This document shows, piece after piece, positions 25,291 through 34,164 of a stretch of DNA of 64,000 bases (within the stretch, counting starts at the first letter, position 1; the number at the start of each line of letters is the position of its first letter). Position numbers and translations under genes: made by a program. This stretch comes from UBA12202 sp002691725 (GTDB taxonomy: Bacteria; Pseudomonadota; Alphaproteobacteria; Puniceispirillales; UBA1172), in the NCBI GenBank assembly GCA_965660675.1, contig CBFIAU010000003.1:124001-188000 (forward strand), given 5' to 3'. The notes below the pieces were generated by a model that made no database searches, had not been told where the DNA came from, and saw only the letters and a program-made list of their open reading frames with translations.

Positions 25291-26663
25291 ATGCCTTTTC
25301 CGGGTATCCAATCTGTGCCAGCCAGAGGCACCCTCGCCATAGCTGCCGCCTCAATCGTCAGCGCGCAAAGGTCTTCAGGCTCCAGATTATGAACGTGACT
25401 TTTGCCACATGCGCGGGCAATCGTCTGCGCCTCTAAAGTCATTACTTTAAGATAATTTGCCAGCCGCTTGCCAGCTAGTAAAGGATCAAGCCGCGCCGCC
25501 AATTCGGGGTCTTGGGTGGTAATGCCTGCCGGATCGCGCCCTTCATGCCAGTCATCATAGGCACCTGCGGTTGTTCCCAGTTTTTGATAATCGTCTTCCC
25601 ATTTCGGGTCATTATCACCCATAGCAATCAGTGCCGCTGTGCCGATAGATACCGCATCCGCACCCAAGGCTAAGGCTTTGGCAACATCAGCGCCATTGCG
25701 GATACCGCCCGATACAACCAGTTGCACTTTGCGGTGCATGCCCAGCTCTTGCAGAGCTTTAACAGCAGGACGAATGCAGGCAAGTGTCGGGATGCCGACA
25801 TGCTCAATAAAGACATCCTGAGTTGCAGCGGTTCCCCCTTGCATACCATCAAGGACAACAACATCAGCCCCCGCCTTGACGGCAAGCGCTGTGTCAAAAT
25901 ACGGCCGCGCACCGCCAACCTTGATATAGATCGGTTTTTCCCAGCCGGTAATCTCACGAAGCTCAAGAATCTTGATTTCCAGATCATCAGGGCCTGTCCA
26001 GTCAGGATGCCGACAAGCCGAGCGTTGATCAATACCAGCAGGAAGATCACGCATATCAGCAACCCGATCACTGATCTTCTGGCCAAGCAGCATACCGCCG
26101 CCACCAGGTTTCGCGCCTTGTCCAACAACCACCTCAATCGCATCAGCGCGCCGCAGATCATCTGGATTCATGCCATAACGTGATGGCAAATATTGATAGA
26201 CGAGCTTGTCAGAATGGCCGCGTTCTTCTTCGGTCATGCCGCCGTCACCTGTTGTTGTCGATGTGCCAGCGGCTGTTGCCCCGCGGCCTAAGCCTTCTTT
26301 CGCTGCGCCTGATAACGCCCCAAAGCTCATCCCGGCAATCGTGATCGGGATATCAAGTTTGATGGGATTTTTGGCAAAGCGCGTGCCTAGAGTGACGTTA
26401 GTTGCGCATTTTTCCCGATAGCCCTCAAGCGGATAGCGCGAAATAGAGGCGCCTAAAAATAACAGATCATCAAAATGCGGAACACTGCGTTTAGCCCCAC
26501 CACCGCGAATATCATAAATGCCCGTATCGGCGGCACGCCGGATCTCAGCATTGACAGCTTTGGTAAATGTTGCTGACTGAACAGGTTCTGTTTGGGATTT
26601 TGCCCGAGATTCTACATGCGATTCTGGCTTGGGTTCAGTTTGGGGGTGGTTTTGGTCAGTCAT
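25287..26663 (-). CDS. FMN-binding glutamate synthase-family protein (GlxD/MgsC type)
   Basis: A 458-residue protein corresponding to the FMN/synthase core of glutamate synthase. Typical segments are FAKNPIKLDIPITIAGMSFG near residue 95, GQGAKPGGGGMLLGQKI near 180 and LDGMQGGTAATQ near 280, with the C-terminal GTAALIAMGDND near 345. In the Glx/Mgs system it is the large subunit of N-methylglutamate synthase. The start at 26663 (MTDQ) has GAGGA five bases upstream; the upstream in-frame start would overlap glxC. The first 35 residues are a charged, repeat-like Glu/Ser/Gln-rich tail. Confidence 0.87.
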   Translation of the reverse strand: MTDQNHPQTEPKPESHVESRAKSQTEPVQSATFTKAVNAEIRRAADTGIYDIRGGGAKRSVPHFDDLLFLGASISRYPLEGYREKCATNVTLGTRFAKNPIKLDIPITIAGMSFGALSGAAKEGLGRGATAAGTSTTTGDGGMTEEERGHSDKLVYQYLPSRYGMNPDDLRRADAIEVVVGQGAKPGGGGMLLGQKISDRVADMRDLPAGIDQRSACRHPDWTGPDDLEIKILELREITGWEKPIYIKVGGARPYFDTALAVKAGADVVVLDGMQGGTAATQDVFIEHVGIPTLACIRPAVKALQELGMHRKVQLVVSGGIRNGADVAKALALGADAVSIGTAALIAMGDNDPKWEDDYQKLGTTAGAYDDWHEGRDPAGITTQDPELAARLDPLLAGKRLANYLKVMTLEAQTIARACGKSHVHNLEPEDLCALTIEAAAMARVPLAGTDWIPGKGI

Positions 26664-26671
26664 AGCTATCC

Positions 26672-27358
26672 TCAATAGGCTGAAACATTATCAACATCAA
26701 AATGATAGAGCTGACGTGCCGAGCCATAGCGGCGAAAGCTAGCCGGATCAGCATCCATATCAGCACGTTCAAGCAGCTCTGCCAGCTGTTTGATATGTTC
26801 ATCTTTCATGTCTTTTTCAATGCAATCGGCGCCGAGGCTTTTGACTGAACCACGAACATATAGCCGCGCTTCATATAGCGAGTCCCCTAGCGCCTCACCA
26901 GCATCACCAAGCACCACCAGATTGCCTTTCTGCGCCATAAAAGCCGACATATGGCCAATATTTCCGGCAACAATAATATCAATGCCCTTCATCGAGATTC
27001 CACAACGTGAGGCGGCATTACCGCGAATCACAAGCGTGCCGCCATGACCTGTTGCCCCGGCATATTGACTGGCATCACCTTCAACGACAACCATGCCCGA
27101 TGTCATGTTTTCAGCAACCCCAGGGCCAGCAGAGCCTTTCACCATGATCGTCGCTTGCTTATTCATGCCGCCGCAATAATATCCGGTTGAGCCATTAACC
27201 GTCACTTGGATAGGCGCGTCTAGCCCAACCGCAATCGCATGACTGCCGCGTGGATTTATGATGGTCCAGTCCTGCTGATTCGTGCCTGCTGATTGCTGCT
27301 GTAAGGTTTCGTTCAGATAGCGCAATCCTTGTTCGGTCAAATCTATTGTTGTCATCAT
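26672..27358 (-). CDS. GXGXG-domain protein (GlxC/MgsB type)
   Basis: A 228-residue protein corresponding to the C-terminal alpha domain (GXGXG repeats) of glutamate synthase. The beta-helix repeat pattern is visible as G..ASQYAGATGHGGTLVIRGNAA and GNIGHMSAFMAQKGNLVVLGDAG. It forms the N-methylglutamate synthase complex with the neighbouring glxB and glxD products. The start codon directly follows the glxB stop (TAG ATG), indicating tight coupling. Confidence 0.87.
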   Translation of the reverse strand: MMTTIDLTEQGLRYLNETLQQQSAGTNQQDWTIINPRGSHAIAVGLDAPIQVTVNGSTGYYCGGMNKQATIMVKGSAGPGVAENMTSGMVVVEGDASQYAGATGHGGTLVIRGNAASRCGISMKGIDIIVAGNIGHMSAFMAQKGNLVVLGDAGEALGDSLYEARLYVRGSVKSLGADCIEKDMKDEHIKQLAELLERADMDADPASFRRYGSARQLYHFDVDNVSAY

Positions 27359-28264
27359 CTAATGGCTCCAGAAATATACTTCTGCTGGTTCAGGCTCCCA
27401 CACTCTGGCAGCCTCAATCGCTGGCAAATTGACCAACGCCCGATATTCCGAGCCAAAGGCAACATAAGCATCGGTTTCTGCCATGACAGCAGGTTTGCAT
27501 GCAATGGGATCACGCAAGACGCCAAAGCCGGTTTTTGTTCCAACAACAAAGGTGAAAAATCCATCCAGATCATTAAGACCTGAGGTTAAAGCCTCACCCA
27601 GTGTTTCCCCATCACTCATCCGCGCTGTTAAATAGGCGGCGGCGACTTCGCTATCATTTTCGGTCTGAATATCAATCCCCTCAGCGCGCAGATTGCGGCG
27701 CATCATATTGTGATTTGATAATGACCCATTATGGACAAGGCACTGATCTTGGCCGGTGGAAAATGGATGCGCGCCGAGCGTTGTGACCGCCGACTCGGTT
27801 GCCATACGGGTATGCCCGATACCATGACTGCCGCCAGCTTGCGCCAGAGCAAATCTGCTCACCACATCTTTTGGCAGTCCGACCTCTTTATAAATCTCAA
27901 TAGATTGGCCTTGGCTCATGATGCGGATCGTTGGGAACTGGTTTTTGATGATGCCAAGGATCATATCCCTCTCCGCATCAGCCACGCTCATCACCGCATG
28001 GGTATCTTTAGCGATGATGTTGAGTGTTTTGCTGTTGAGATTGGCATGATCATTGAGATGCTTCTCGAGGGCGGGAAAATCGACATCAGGCTGCTCCGAC
28101 TGAATGGTCAGCTTTGTCATGCCTTTAGACTCATCCCCATAAATTGCAATACCGGCGCTATCCGGCCCACGATCAGTCATCGTAATCAACATCGCACTTA
28201 GCATTTCACCAAGCTGTGGTTTCAATGCATCATCTTTAAGAAAAAGTCCTACAATGCCGCACAT
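27359..28264 (-). CDS. Class II glutamine amidotransferase (GlxB/MgsA type)
   Basis: A 301-residue Ntn-type amidotransferase. Cys2 of the N-terminal MCGIVGLF is the catalytic nucleophile; HTRMATESAVTTLGAHPF near residue 170 and HNGSLSNHNMMRRNL near 190 are substrate-binding elements. It releases ammonia or methylamine from glutamine or gamma-glutamylmethylamide for the synthase. It is the first gene of a six-gene minus-strand operon glxB-glxC-glxD-glnT-hydratase-carnitine dehydrogenase. An inverted repeat upstream (28347-28383) may control the operon. Confidence 0.88.
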   Translation of the reverse strand: MCGIVGLFLKDDALKPQLGEMLSAMLITMTDRGPDSAGIAIYGDESKGMTKLTIQSEQPDVDFPALEKHLNDHANLNSKTLNIIAKDTHAVMSVADAERDMILGIIKNQFPTIRIMSQGQSIEIYKEVGLPKDVVSRFALAQAGGSHGIGHTRMATESAVTTLGAHPFSTGQDQCLVHNGSLSNHNMMRRNLRAEGIDIQTENDSEVAAAYLTARMSDGETLGEALTSGLNDLDGFFTFVVGTKTGFGVLRDPIACKPAVMAETDAYVAFGSEYRALVNLPAIEAARVWEPEPAEVYFWSH

Positions 28265-28346
28265 ATATTTGTCCTGTATGTATTCACTAATTTGCTAAAC
28301 CGCCATATATGCTAACATGGCCTTATGGATAATTTGATATGATTTC

Positions 28347-28383
28347 CAATACTGATTTTGACACCACATCTTGATCAGTATTG
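28347..28383. promoter_or_regulatory. 10-bp perfect inverted repeat upstream of the glx operon
   Basis: CAATACTGAT and its exact complement ATCAGTATTG are separated by 17 bases, in the 194-bp gap between the ThDP-enzyme stop and glxB. No T-tract follows on the minus strand, so an operator or RNA control structure is more likely than a simple terminator. About 80 bp separate it from the glxB start. Confidence 0.5.
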
Positions 28384-28458
28384 TCAATAATAGCTTCGCT
28401 TAGTTTATATCATCAGATATAAATTTTTCGACAAAAAATGACATTTTCGATATTTCTG

Positions 28459-30072
28459 TCACTGGCATAACCAATCATCATTTTCACAAATATGAATAAG
28501 CGTGGGTCTGTCTGCTGCTAATGCTGCTTTCAGGCCAGTGGTAAATTGATCCGCGTCTTTGGGAGCGATAAAATGACAATGGCACGCCTTTGCCAGCAAT
28601 TCAAAATCAGGGGTTATCCCCTCAACCCCAACTCGTGAAATTTGCCGGGCATCCATATCATCTCTGATCTGTTTATAGCCGCCATTATCCCAAATGATCA
28701 TCGGGATTGGCATGTGATATTCGGCGGCAACCAGCAATTCGGGCATGGTGAACATAAATCCACCATCACCTGCGACGGCGACAACATCATGATCCGGCTT
28801 TGCCATTTTAGCGCCAATCGCATTTGGCAACGCATTGCCAAGCGCACAATATCCAGCTGGGAAAAACCATGATCTTGGGGCGCGTGACGGGATAGCAAAT
28901 GTTCCCGTATAGGCAATCTGGCAAGCATCATTTGATATGATGGTGTGATCGGACAAAGCCGCCCGCATCAATGCCAGCAAACGAACATGTTGTTTTTCGG
29001 AGGCATTTAGTTTTGTGCTGATCGCGGCTTTCGCTGAGGCAATGATGGCTTTATTCTGTGTGCTGATCTGCTCACTATGTCCGGCGATAGCATCTTTAAG
29101 CGCTTGCATGGCAATGCCAGCATCGGAGACAATGCCGATAGTGGCCAGAAACTGATCCGTTATTTTTAATGGATCAATATCAACGCGAATGATCTGACCC
29201 GGAATATGGAGCGGCCCTGCAAAACTATCGGTTTCCGCAAGTTCCGTTCCAACAGCCAGAACAACATCGGCTTGTGCGATAATATCATGACCATCAGCCG
29301 TCACGACCCCTGCCGATAATGATAGCGGATGATCGTCTGGAACAATGCCCTTACCGGCGGTTGATGTCGTTACAATCGCGCCCAGTGTTTCCACAATAGC
29401 GCGAATATCATCAGCCGCATCGACGGCACCTCCACCAACCATGATAAGCGGGTTTTTGGCATGAGTCAGTAGCTTTGCGGCTTGCCTGATCATATCAAGC
29501 TGGCAGGCAGGACGTGGCGGTAAAGCAATCGGCTCCCACATCTCATCAACTGGCATGGCCTGAACATCAATAGGGATGGAAATGTGACATGGCCGCGGCC
29601 TTTCACTGGCAAAATGAGAAAATGCTCTAGCCATTAAATCAGGGATATCCGCAGGCCGCATCGCCGTTGCTGAAAACGCGGTTATTGGTTCAGTGACTTT
29701 TTTCTGCTCAGTAATTTCATGCAAGACGCCCCAGCCTTTGCCAAGCGTATCTGATGGTGGTTCTGCCGAGATCAGCAACATCGGCAAGCTTTCAGCATAG
29801 CATTGCGCTAAGGCAGTCGTCGCATTAGTCACGCCAGGGCCAGAGATGACAATAGCGACCCCTACCTCGCCAGTGGCGCGCGCCCAGCCCTCGGCCATAA
29901 AGCCTGCCCCAAGCTCATGCCGTGCCTGAATATGCTGAACAGCACCAGCGTTTTCGCCGCCAGTCAAGCCTCTGCACATATCCAATGTATGAACACCGGG
30001 TATGCCAAAGACATGGCTAACCCCATAGCGTGACAATAACCGTATCGTGGCTTCTCCGCATGTCATAGTCAT
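28459..30072 (-). CDS. ThDP-dependent decarboxylase (AruI/acetolactate-synthase family)
   Basis: A 537-residue thiamine diphosphate enzyme. The activating Glu is in ARHELGAGFMAEGWAR near residue 55 and the ThDP-binding GDGGFMF...DNGG motif is near 430-460. Segments such as FGIPGVHTLDM, LGKGWGVLHE and RPCHISIPIDV match 5-guanidino-2-oxopentanoate decarboxylase (AruI) more than biosynthetic acetolactate synthase. Start 30072 has AAGGA eight bases upstream. AruI acts in the arginine transaminase route; the ureohydrolase at 35116 could act later in such a route, but no AruH-type gene is visible, so this remains inference. Confidence 0.8.
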   Translation of the reverse strand: MTMTCGEATIRLLSRYGVSHVFGIPGVHTLDMCRGLTGGENAGAVQHIQARHELGAGFMAEGWARATGEVGVAIVISGPGVTNATTALAQCYAESLPMLLISAEPPSDTLGKGWGVLHEITEQKKVTEPITAFSATAMRPADIPDLMARAFSHFASERPRPCHISIPIDVQAMPVDEMWEPIALPPRPACQLDMIRQAAKLLTHAKNPLIMVGGGAVDAADDIRAIVETLGAIVTTSTAGKGIVPDDHPLSLSAGVVTADGHDIIAQADVVLAVGTELAETDSFAGPLHIPGQIIRVDIDPLKITDQFLATIGIVSDAGIAMQALKDAIAGHSEQISTQNKAIIASAKAAISTKLNASEKQHVRLLALMRAALSDHTIISNDACQIAYTGTFAIPSRAPRSWFFPAGYCALGNALPNAIGAKMAKPDHDVVAVAGDGGFMFTMPELLVAAEYHMPIPMIIWDNGGYKQIRDDMDARQISRVGVEGITPDFELLAKACHCHFIAPKDADQFTTGLKAALAADRPTLIHICENDDWLCQ

Positions 30073-30156
30073 GATATTCATCCTTACTCATTAGTATTTT
30101 TATCGTGTCGTATTATTATGATTTTACGTTGAAGCAATCGGTTTGACCATAACAAT

Positions 30157-30204
30157 CATCCTCAAACAATCATGAATGAACATCCTCAAACAATCATGAA
30201 TGAT
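30157..30204. repeat. 24-bp tandem duplication over a DMT exporter stop codon
   Basis: Two 24-bp copies (CATCCTCAAACAATCATGAA core) at 30157-30180 and 30181-30204 differ at one base. The right copy contains the stop codon and last codons of the transporter gene on the minus strand (ends at 30194). Confidence 0.9.
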
Positions 30205-31135
30205 TGGGGCTATCTTGATCAGATGAGGTTGCCAGCCAGATGGAAAAAATCATGAGCGATAATACAACCAGCATCCACCATGGATGGGTTTCGCCAAAAA
30301 ACACCATACCAAAGCCAACACCAGCAATCAGCGAGATGAAGCCAGCCAGGCTGACAAAAATAGGTCCACCTTTATCAATGAGATAGAAATACAGATAAAT
30401 AGAAATTGCACTCAAGACAACATAGCCGATCATCACCCACCATAAGCCGGTTTCGATAATTGGCATTGGGTCAAATCCATAAATCAGGAAAGTGATCGGC
30501 ATGATGGTGCAAAAGCCGACCACGGCCTCACCGCTTGCTAGTTGCCAGCCATCTTCGCCGCTTGGCCAGAACTTTGAAATCACATTATGATAAATGCCAT
30601 AACATAGCGGCACGAGACAGGCGACGATCAGCCCTATCATTGCCATTTCCGGAACAGGGATAGATAGGTTTTCGCCCAGTAAAATTGGCATCATGGCTAT
30701 ACTGGCAAGGATGATGCCCATGACTTTACGGCGGCTCAGCACGTCGGTCTTCATCAGAAAAGCAAAAATCATGGTAATGATTGGCGAAATTGACACGACA
30801 ATGGTGAGTAGCCCAGCACCAATCAAAGGCGCAGAATAAAGCTCTAATACGGCAGGGATCATATATCCCAAAATACCAGCGACCAGATAAAAGATTAAGC
30901 TGGTTGGCCGGAACAAGCGCGGATATCGCCCTCGCACCAAGCAGATGACGCCAAAGATCGGAATCTCAGCAAGCAGAGCAAAACTTAGGATCACCAGAGG
31001 CTCAATCCCGGTCTCACCTGCAATCCGCGATAAAGAGAAAAATAAGCCCCATGTCAGGCCAAGCACAATTAGTCCAAAAATGGCATAATTAGTGATTTGT
31101 TTCGGCATCACCGCCGACTGATCAGGCTGTTCCAT
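30194..31135 (-). CDS. EamA/DMT family transporter
   Basis: A 313-residue membrane protein with ten predicted hydrophobic helices in two EamA halves (about 20-150 and 165-305). The LGLTWGLFFSLSRIAGETG start and SPIITMIFAFLMKTDVLSRRK end of the first half are typical of drug/metabolite exporters. ATG 31135 is taken as start; a TTG at 31147 is possible. It is 12 bp downstream of the class V aminotransferase gene and probably exports or imports a metabolite of that enzyme; the direction and substrate are unknown. Confidence 0.85.
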   Translation of the reverse strand: MEQPDQSAVMPKQITNYAIFGLIVLGLTWGLFFSLSRIAGETGIEPLVILSFALLAEIPIFGVICLVRGRYPRLFRPTSLIFYLVAGILGYMIPAVLELYSAPLIGAGLLTIVVSISPIITMIFAFLMKTDVLSRRKVMGIILASIAMMPILLGENLSIPVPEMAMIGLIVACLVPLCYGIYHNVISKFWPSGEDGWQLASGEAVVGFCTIMPITFLIYGFDPMPIIETGLWWVMIGYVVLSAISIYLYFYLIDKGGPIFVSLAGFISLIAGVGFGMVFFGETHPWWMLVVLSLMIFSIWLATSSDQDSPNHS

Positions 31136-31147
31136 AAGCGCTATCAA

Positions 31148-32374
31148 TCACAGAATATCATCAAGCGCGGCGATAGCCTGTTTGATCTCATCGGGGCTTG
31201 TGTAATGAACAAAAGACAGCCGAACAGCGCCATCTTCTGGGGATACTCCCATGGTCTCCAATAATCGGACAGCATAAAAATCACCTGCTCCAGCCATAAT
31301 CTTGCGGTCAGCTAGTTTCTGTCCCAAGTCTTGTGAGCTGTGCCGGGATGAGACAAAGCTAACGGTTGGCGCCCGCCGTTCAGGGTCATTCGGCCCCAGC
31401 AGGCGCAGATCATTGCGGTTGCCCAGATAATCCAAAAGCATTTTAAGATTGCTGCGTTCAGCCGTATGGAAAAGCGTTTCAACACGCCGTGGCCGCATCG
31501 CATCATCGCTGCCGCCATGATGCTTATCCAGCGCATCAAAATAATCTAGCATACCGTTCATAGCGGCTATCTGAGCATGGTCAGGGCCTGCTGGTGTCAT
31601 CCATTTTGATGGAACATCACGGTTAAAATAATGACTTTGCGGCTCAAGCACAGAAGTGGCCGATTTGCGTATGACCATCACCCCCTGATGTGGGCCATAG
31701 GTTTTATAGCTGGAAAACAGATAGATATCTGCCCCTAGCGCATCAACATCTGGCAGACCATGCGGGCAATAAGACACCCCATCAACAAGCAAGATAGCAT
31801 TGGCGGCATGAACGATATCCGCAATATCGCGCACCGGATTAATATCCGCCACAAGGTTCGAGCAATGGGTCATGGCGACCATAGTAATGCGATCATCTAA
31901 TAATTGTTTCAGATCATCCAAATCAAGTTCACCGGTATCGGTATTGACTTCCCAGATAAGGACACGCATCCCATTTGCCTCAAGCCGCCGCCAAACACCA
32001 GCATTAGCCTCATGCTCTTGTCCAGAAACGATAATGCCGTCTCCTGCGGTCATCCGCGCCAATAATGCCTGCGCCAGCACATAGGTGTTTTGTGATGTCG
32101 ATGGGCCAAACATGACTTCATCAGCCCCAACATTGAGATAGCGCGCCATGCGTTCATGAGCTTGATCCATTTCCGTGCCAAGCTCAGCCGATGCCTTAAA
32201 GGCATAATAGGGCTGTAACTTACGCTGGTGAAAAATCGTTGCGAAGCGATCAATGACCTGCCGGCACATATATGAGCCGCCGGCATTTTCAAAAAACGCC
32301 TGCCCATCCAGGCTTGCTTCTGAAAAAGCAGGAAATTGTTGCCTGACAAAATTAAGGTCTAATGTCGTTGTCAT
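31148..32374 (-). CDS. Class V aminotransferase (cysteine desulfurase-like)
   Basis: A 408-residue PLP enzyme of fold type I. The PLP-binding Lys lies in SSYKTYGPHQG near residue 232, preceded by LLVDGVSYCPHG; ENAGGSYMCR near residue 28 and GPSTSQNTY near 90 bind cofactor phosphate. It lacks the C-terminal Cys loop needed for mobile-sulfur transfer, so it is more likely a lyase or aminotransferase of the subfamily annotated as cysteine desulfurase-like than an IscS. Start 32374 has GAGGGTGA upstream. It forms an operon with the DMT transporter; the substrate is unknown. Confidence 0.83.
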   Translation of the reverse strand: MTTTLDLNFVRQQFPAFSEASLDGQAFFENAGGSYMCRQVIDRFATIFHQRKLQPYYAFKASAELGTEMDQAHERMARYLNVGADEVMFGPSTSQNTYVLAQALLARMTAGDGIIVSGQEHEANAGVWRRLEANGMRVLIWEVNTDTGELDLDDLKQLLDDRITMVAMTHCSNLVADINPVRDIADIVHAANAILLVDGVSYCPHGLPDVDALGADIYLFSSYKTYGPHQGVMVIRKSATSVLEPQSHYFNRDVPSKWMTPAGPDHAQIAAMNGMLDYFDALDKHHGGSDDAMRPRRVETLFHTAERSNLKMLLDYLGNRNDLRLLGPNDPERRAPTVSFVSSRHSSQDLGQKLADRKIMAGAGDFYAVRLLETMGVSPEDGAVRLSFVHYTSPDEIKQAIAALDDIL

Positions 32375-32395
32375 GCTCACCCTCATAGGATTTTA

Positions 32396-33136
32396 CTAAT
32401 ATCTGATCAGATACCATAATCGACCGATTAGCTCACGTATAGCAAATGATGTTTGGCTTAATCCCGATGCCTGCGGAATAAATTTCATGACAGAAAAAGA
32501 CCCGCCACCAGACCTGAAATCAACAGCATGTGGGATAACGGTAAAGCCATTGCCTTCAAAGATATGTTGGGCACGAGGCATATGAAAGGCTGATGTAATC
32601 AGAATAATAGTCGGCTCAGACGGCGCCAGCATAGTTTTAATTGCCACCGCTTCCTCGGCGGTGTTTGCAACAATATCGGTTAGGTGAATACGGCTGGTTG
32701 GGATACCTGCCTGTTTTGCGGTATCGGCCAGAATATCGCCCTCTGGCACGCCTTTCTGCCAAGGTAAAATGCCGCGAGTAAGAATAAGTATAGGGGCTTT
32801 ATGAGCTTTCATAGCATCAATGCCAGCAAATATCCGATCGACTGCATCATTCCATTCCATGACAATGCCGTCATCGGTTGGGATGCGCCGCACCATGCCA
32901 CTCAAGACAACAACAGCATCAGCGTTAGGTAAAGTGTCGAGTGACTGAAAATGCTGACCTTTTTCCAAATATTTTATTAAGCTGTTGCCAGTGATCGGCA
33001 TTGCCGCAATGACTATGATGACAAAAGCCATGATCCCATAGCGCCGCCGCCGTGTCAGAATAAAAAAGATGATGAGAACAAGGCTGATAAATAAAGGGCT
33101 AACCAGAACAGGTAAAAGTTTATGCAGATATATCAT
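32396..33136 (-). CDS. YdcF/SanA family membrane protein (DUF218)
   Basis: A 246-residue protein with two N-terminal hydrophobic helices (about 10-30 and 35-52) and a DUF218 domain: DAVVVLSGMVRR near residue 78, ARS-type LILTRGILPW near 115, and ILITSAFHMPRAQHIFE near 178. ElyC, YdcF and SanA relatives act in envelope metabolism of lipid carriers or peptidoglycan. No clear operon partner; it is 21 bp upstream of the aminotransferase gene on the same strand, so it may be co-transcribed. Confidence 0.83.
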   Translation of the reverse strand: MIYLHKLLPVLVSPLFISLVLIIFFILTRRRRYGIMAFVIIVIAAMPITGNSLIKYLEKGQHFQSLDTLPNADAVVVLSGMVRRIPTDDGIVMEWNDAVDRIFAGIDAMKAHKAPILILTRGILPWQKGVPEGDILADTAKQAGIPTSRIHLTDIVANTAEEAVAIKTMLAPSEPTIILITSAFHMPRAQHIFEGNGFTVIPHAVDFRSGGGSFSVMKFIPQASGLSQTSFAIRELIGRLWYLIRY

Positions 33137-33220
33137 AATGTCATATTAACCTATTAAGCTAGCGTCAGGGCACCATTTCCTGATATTGATCAGTATAGCC
33201 CCATTATGGGATTATTCCTA

Positions 33221-34114
33221 TCAAGATGATCGTATATTTGCCGCAACCGCCTTGTTTTTATCGAAGGCGGCGCGTTTGGCGGCAATCTCATCAGGGCTTA
33301 GTTTGTTAATGTTGGAGTAATCAGATTTCCAGTCAGCTTTGCCTTGCCATTGAAGTGGTGAGGTTTTCGTTGTTCGGGGGGCAGAAGCCTGCTCTAACAA
33401 GTCAAGCGCATGATTAAGGCTTTGCTGTTGAGAGGCTTGATCATGCGGACGGCCGCAACTATTGCCCAAGGGAAAGTCTGAGAAATAAAATCGCGGCACG
33501 CCTACATGCTCAATAATATCTCTCGCGCATCCCATGATGACCGTTGGAATACCTGCCGCCTCCAGCCCTCGCATAGCAAGCGCCACCGATTGATGACAAA
33601 CCGGACAATTCGGGATAGCAACAACCCCATCAACATCATCTTCTGTTATCATGGAAACCAGTTTTGGCACATCAATATCAATATGTGTGCGCTGCGAGCG
33701 GTTGGTTGGAAATCCATAAAACCAAGATGCAATAGCACCAATCCTGCCTTTTGTGGCGGCATGGTTTAGCGCCTTAATGGGGAAATATGTTCCCATATCT
33801 GCGGCGGTTGTATGGTCTCGATCAATGGCAATATGCGATATCCGCAGATCAGGTGGCGGTGACATCGGCTGGCGATAGACATCATAAAACTTGGCATCAG
33901 CATTATATGGCGCGCCCGGGTCTTGATTGCCTTTGTCAGGGTGATAGATAGCGGCGGTCGTCACAATAGCTATTCGCATCTGATCAAGCGGCTTTGCTGG
34001 CCGCGCAAAAGGCACATCATCAAACCGCGCCCATTGATAAGGATTATCATAGCCAAGCCCTAAATAATAACTTGTCGTCCGTTCAATATAGGCAATAGGT
34101 GCAGATGACGACAT
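33221..34114 (-). CDS. GrdB/PrdB-like protein (glycine/D-proline reductase selenoprotein B family, Cys form)
   Basis: A 297-residue protein similar to the B subunits of glycine, betaine or D-proline reductases. RIAIVTTAAIYHPDKG near residue 46 and GVVAIPNCPVCHQSVALAM near 180, followed by LEAAGIPTVIMG, mark the family; the CPVCH motif lies where clostridial members have their redox-active selenocysteine, so this would be a cysteine version. No A or C reductase subunits are nearby, so a complete energy-conserving reductase is unlikely; it may be a stand-alone reductase or thiol enzyme. Start 34114 has GGGAGA seven bases upstream (GTG 34117 is possible). Confidence 0.68.
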   Translation of the reverse strand: MSSSAPIAYIERTTSYYLGLGYDNPYQWARFDDVPFARPAKPLDQMRIAIVTTAAIYHPDKGNQDPGAPYNADAKFYDVYRQPMSPPPDLRISHIAIDRDHTTAADMGTYFPIKALNHAATKGRIGAIASWFYGFPTNRSQRTHIDIDVPKLVSMITEDDVDGVVAIPNCPVCHQSVALAMRGLEAAGIPTVIMGCARDIIEHVGVPRFYFSDFPLGNSCGRPHDQASQQQSLNHALDLLEQASAPRTTKTSPLQWQGKADWKSDYSNINKLSPDEIAAKRAAFDKNKAVAANIRSS

Positions 34115-34164
34115 CACGGCATCTCCCTTTTCATAAAAGATACGGGTGAAAAAGATATTAGCGA

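Noticed and set aside
28459..30072. Biosynthetic acetolactate synthase IlvB
   Set aside because: No small subunit nearby and motifs such as FGIPGVHTLDM fit the AruI-like decarboxylase group better.
31148..32374. IscS/SufS cysteine desulfurase
   Set aside because: The mobile Cys loop is absent and no Fe-S assembly genes are adjacent; it fits the desulfurase-like class V group.
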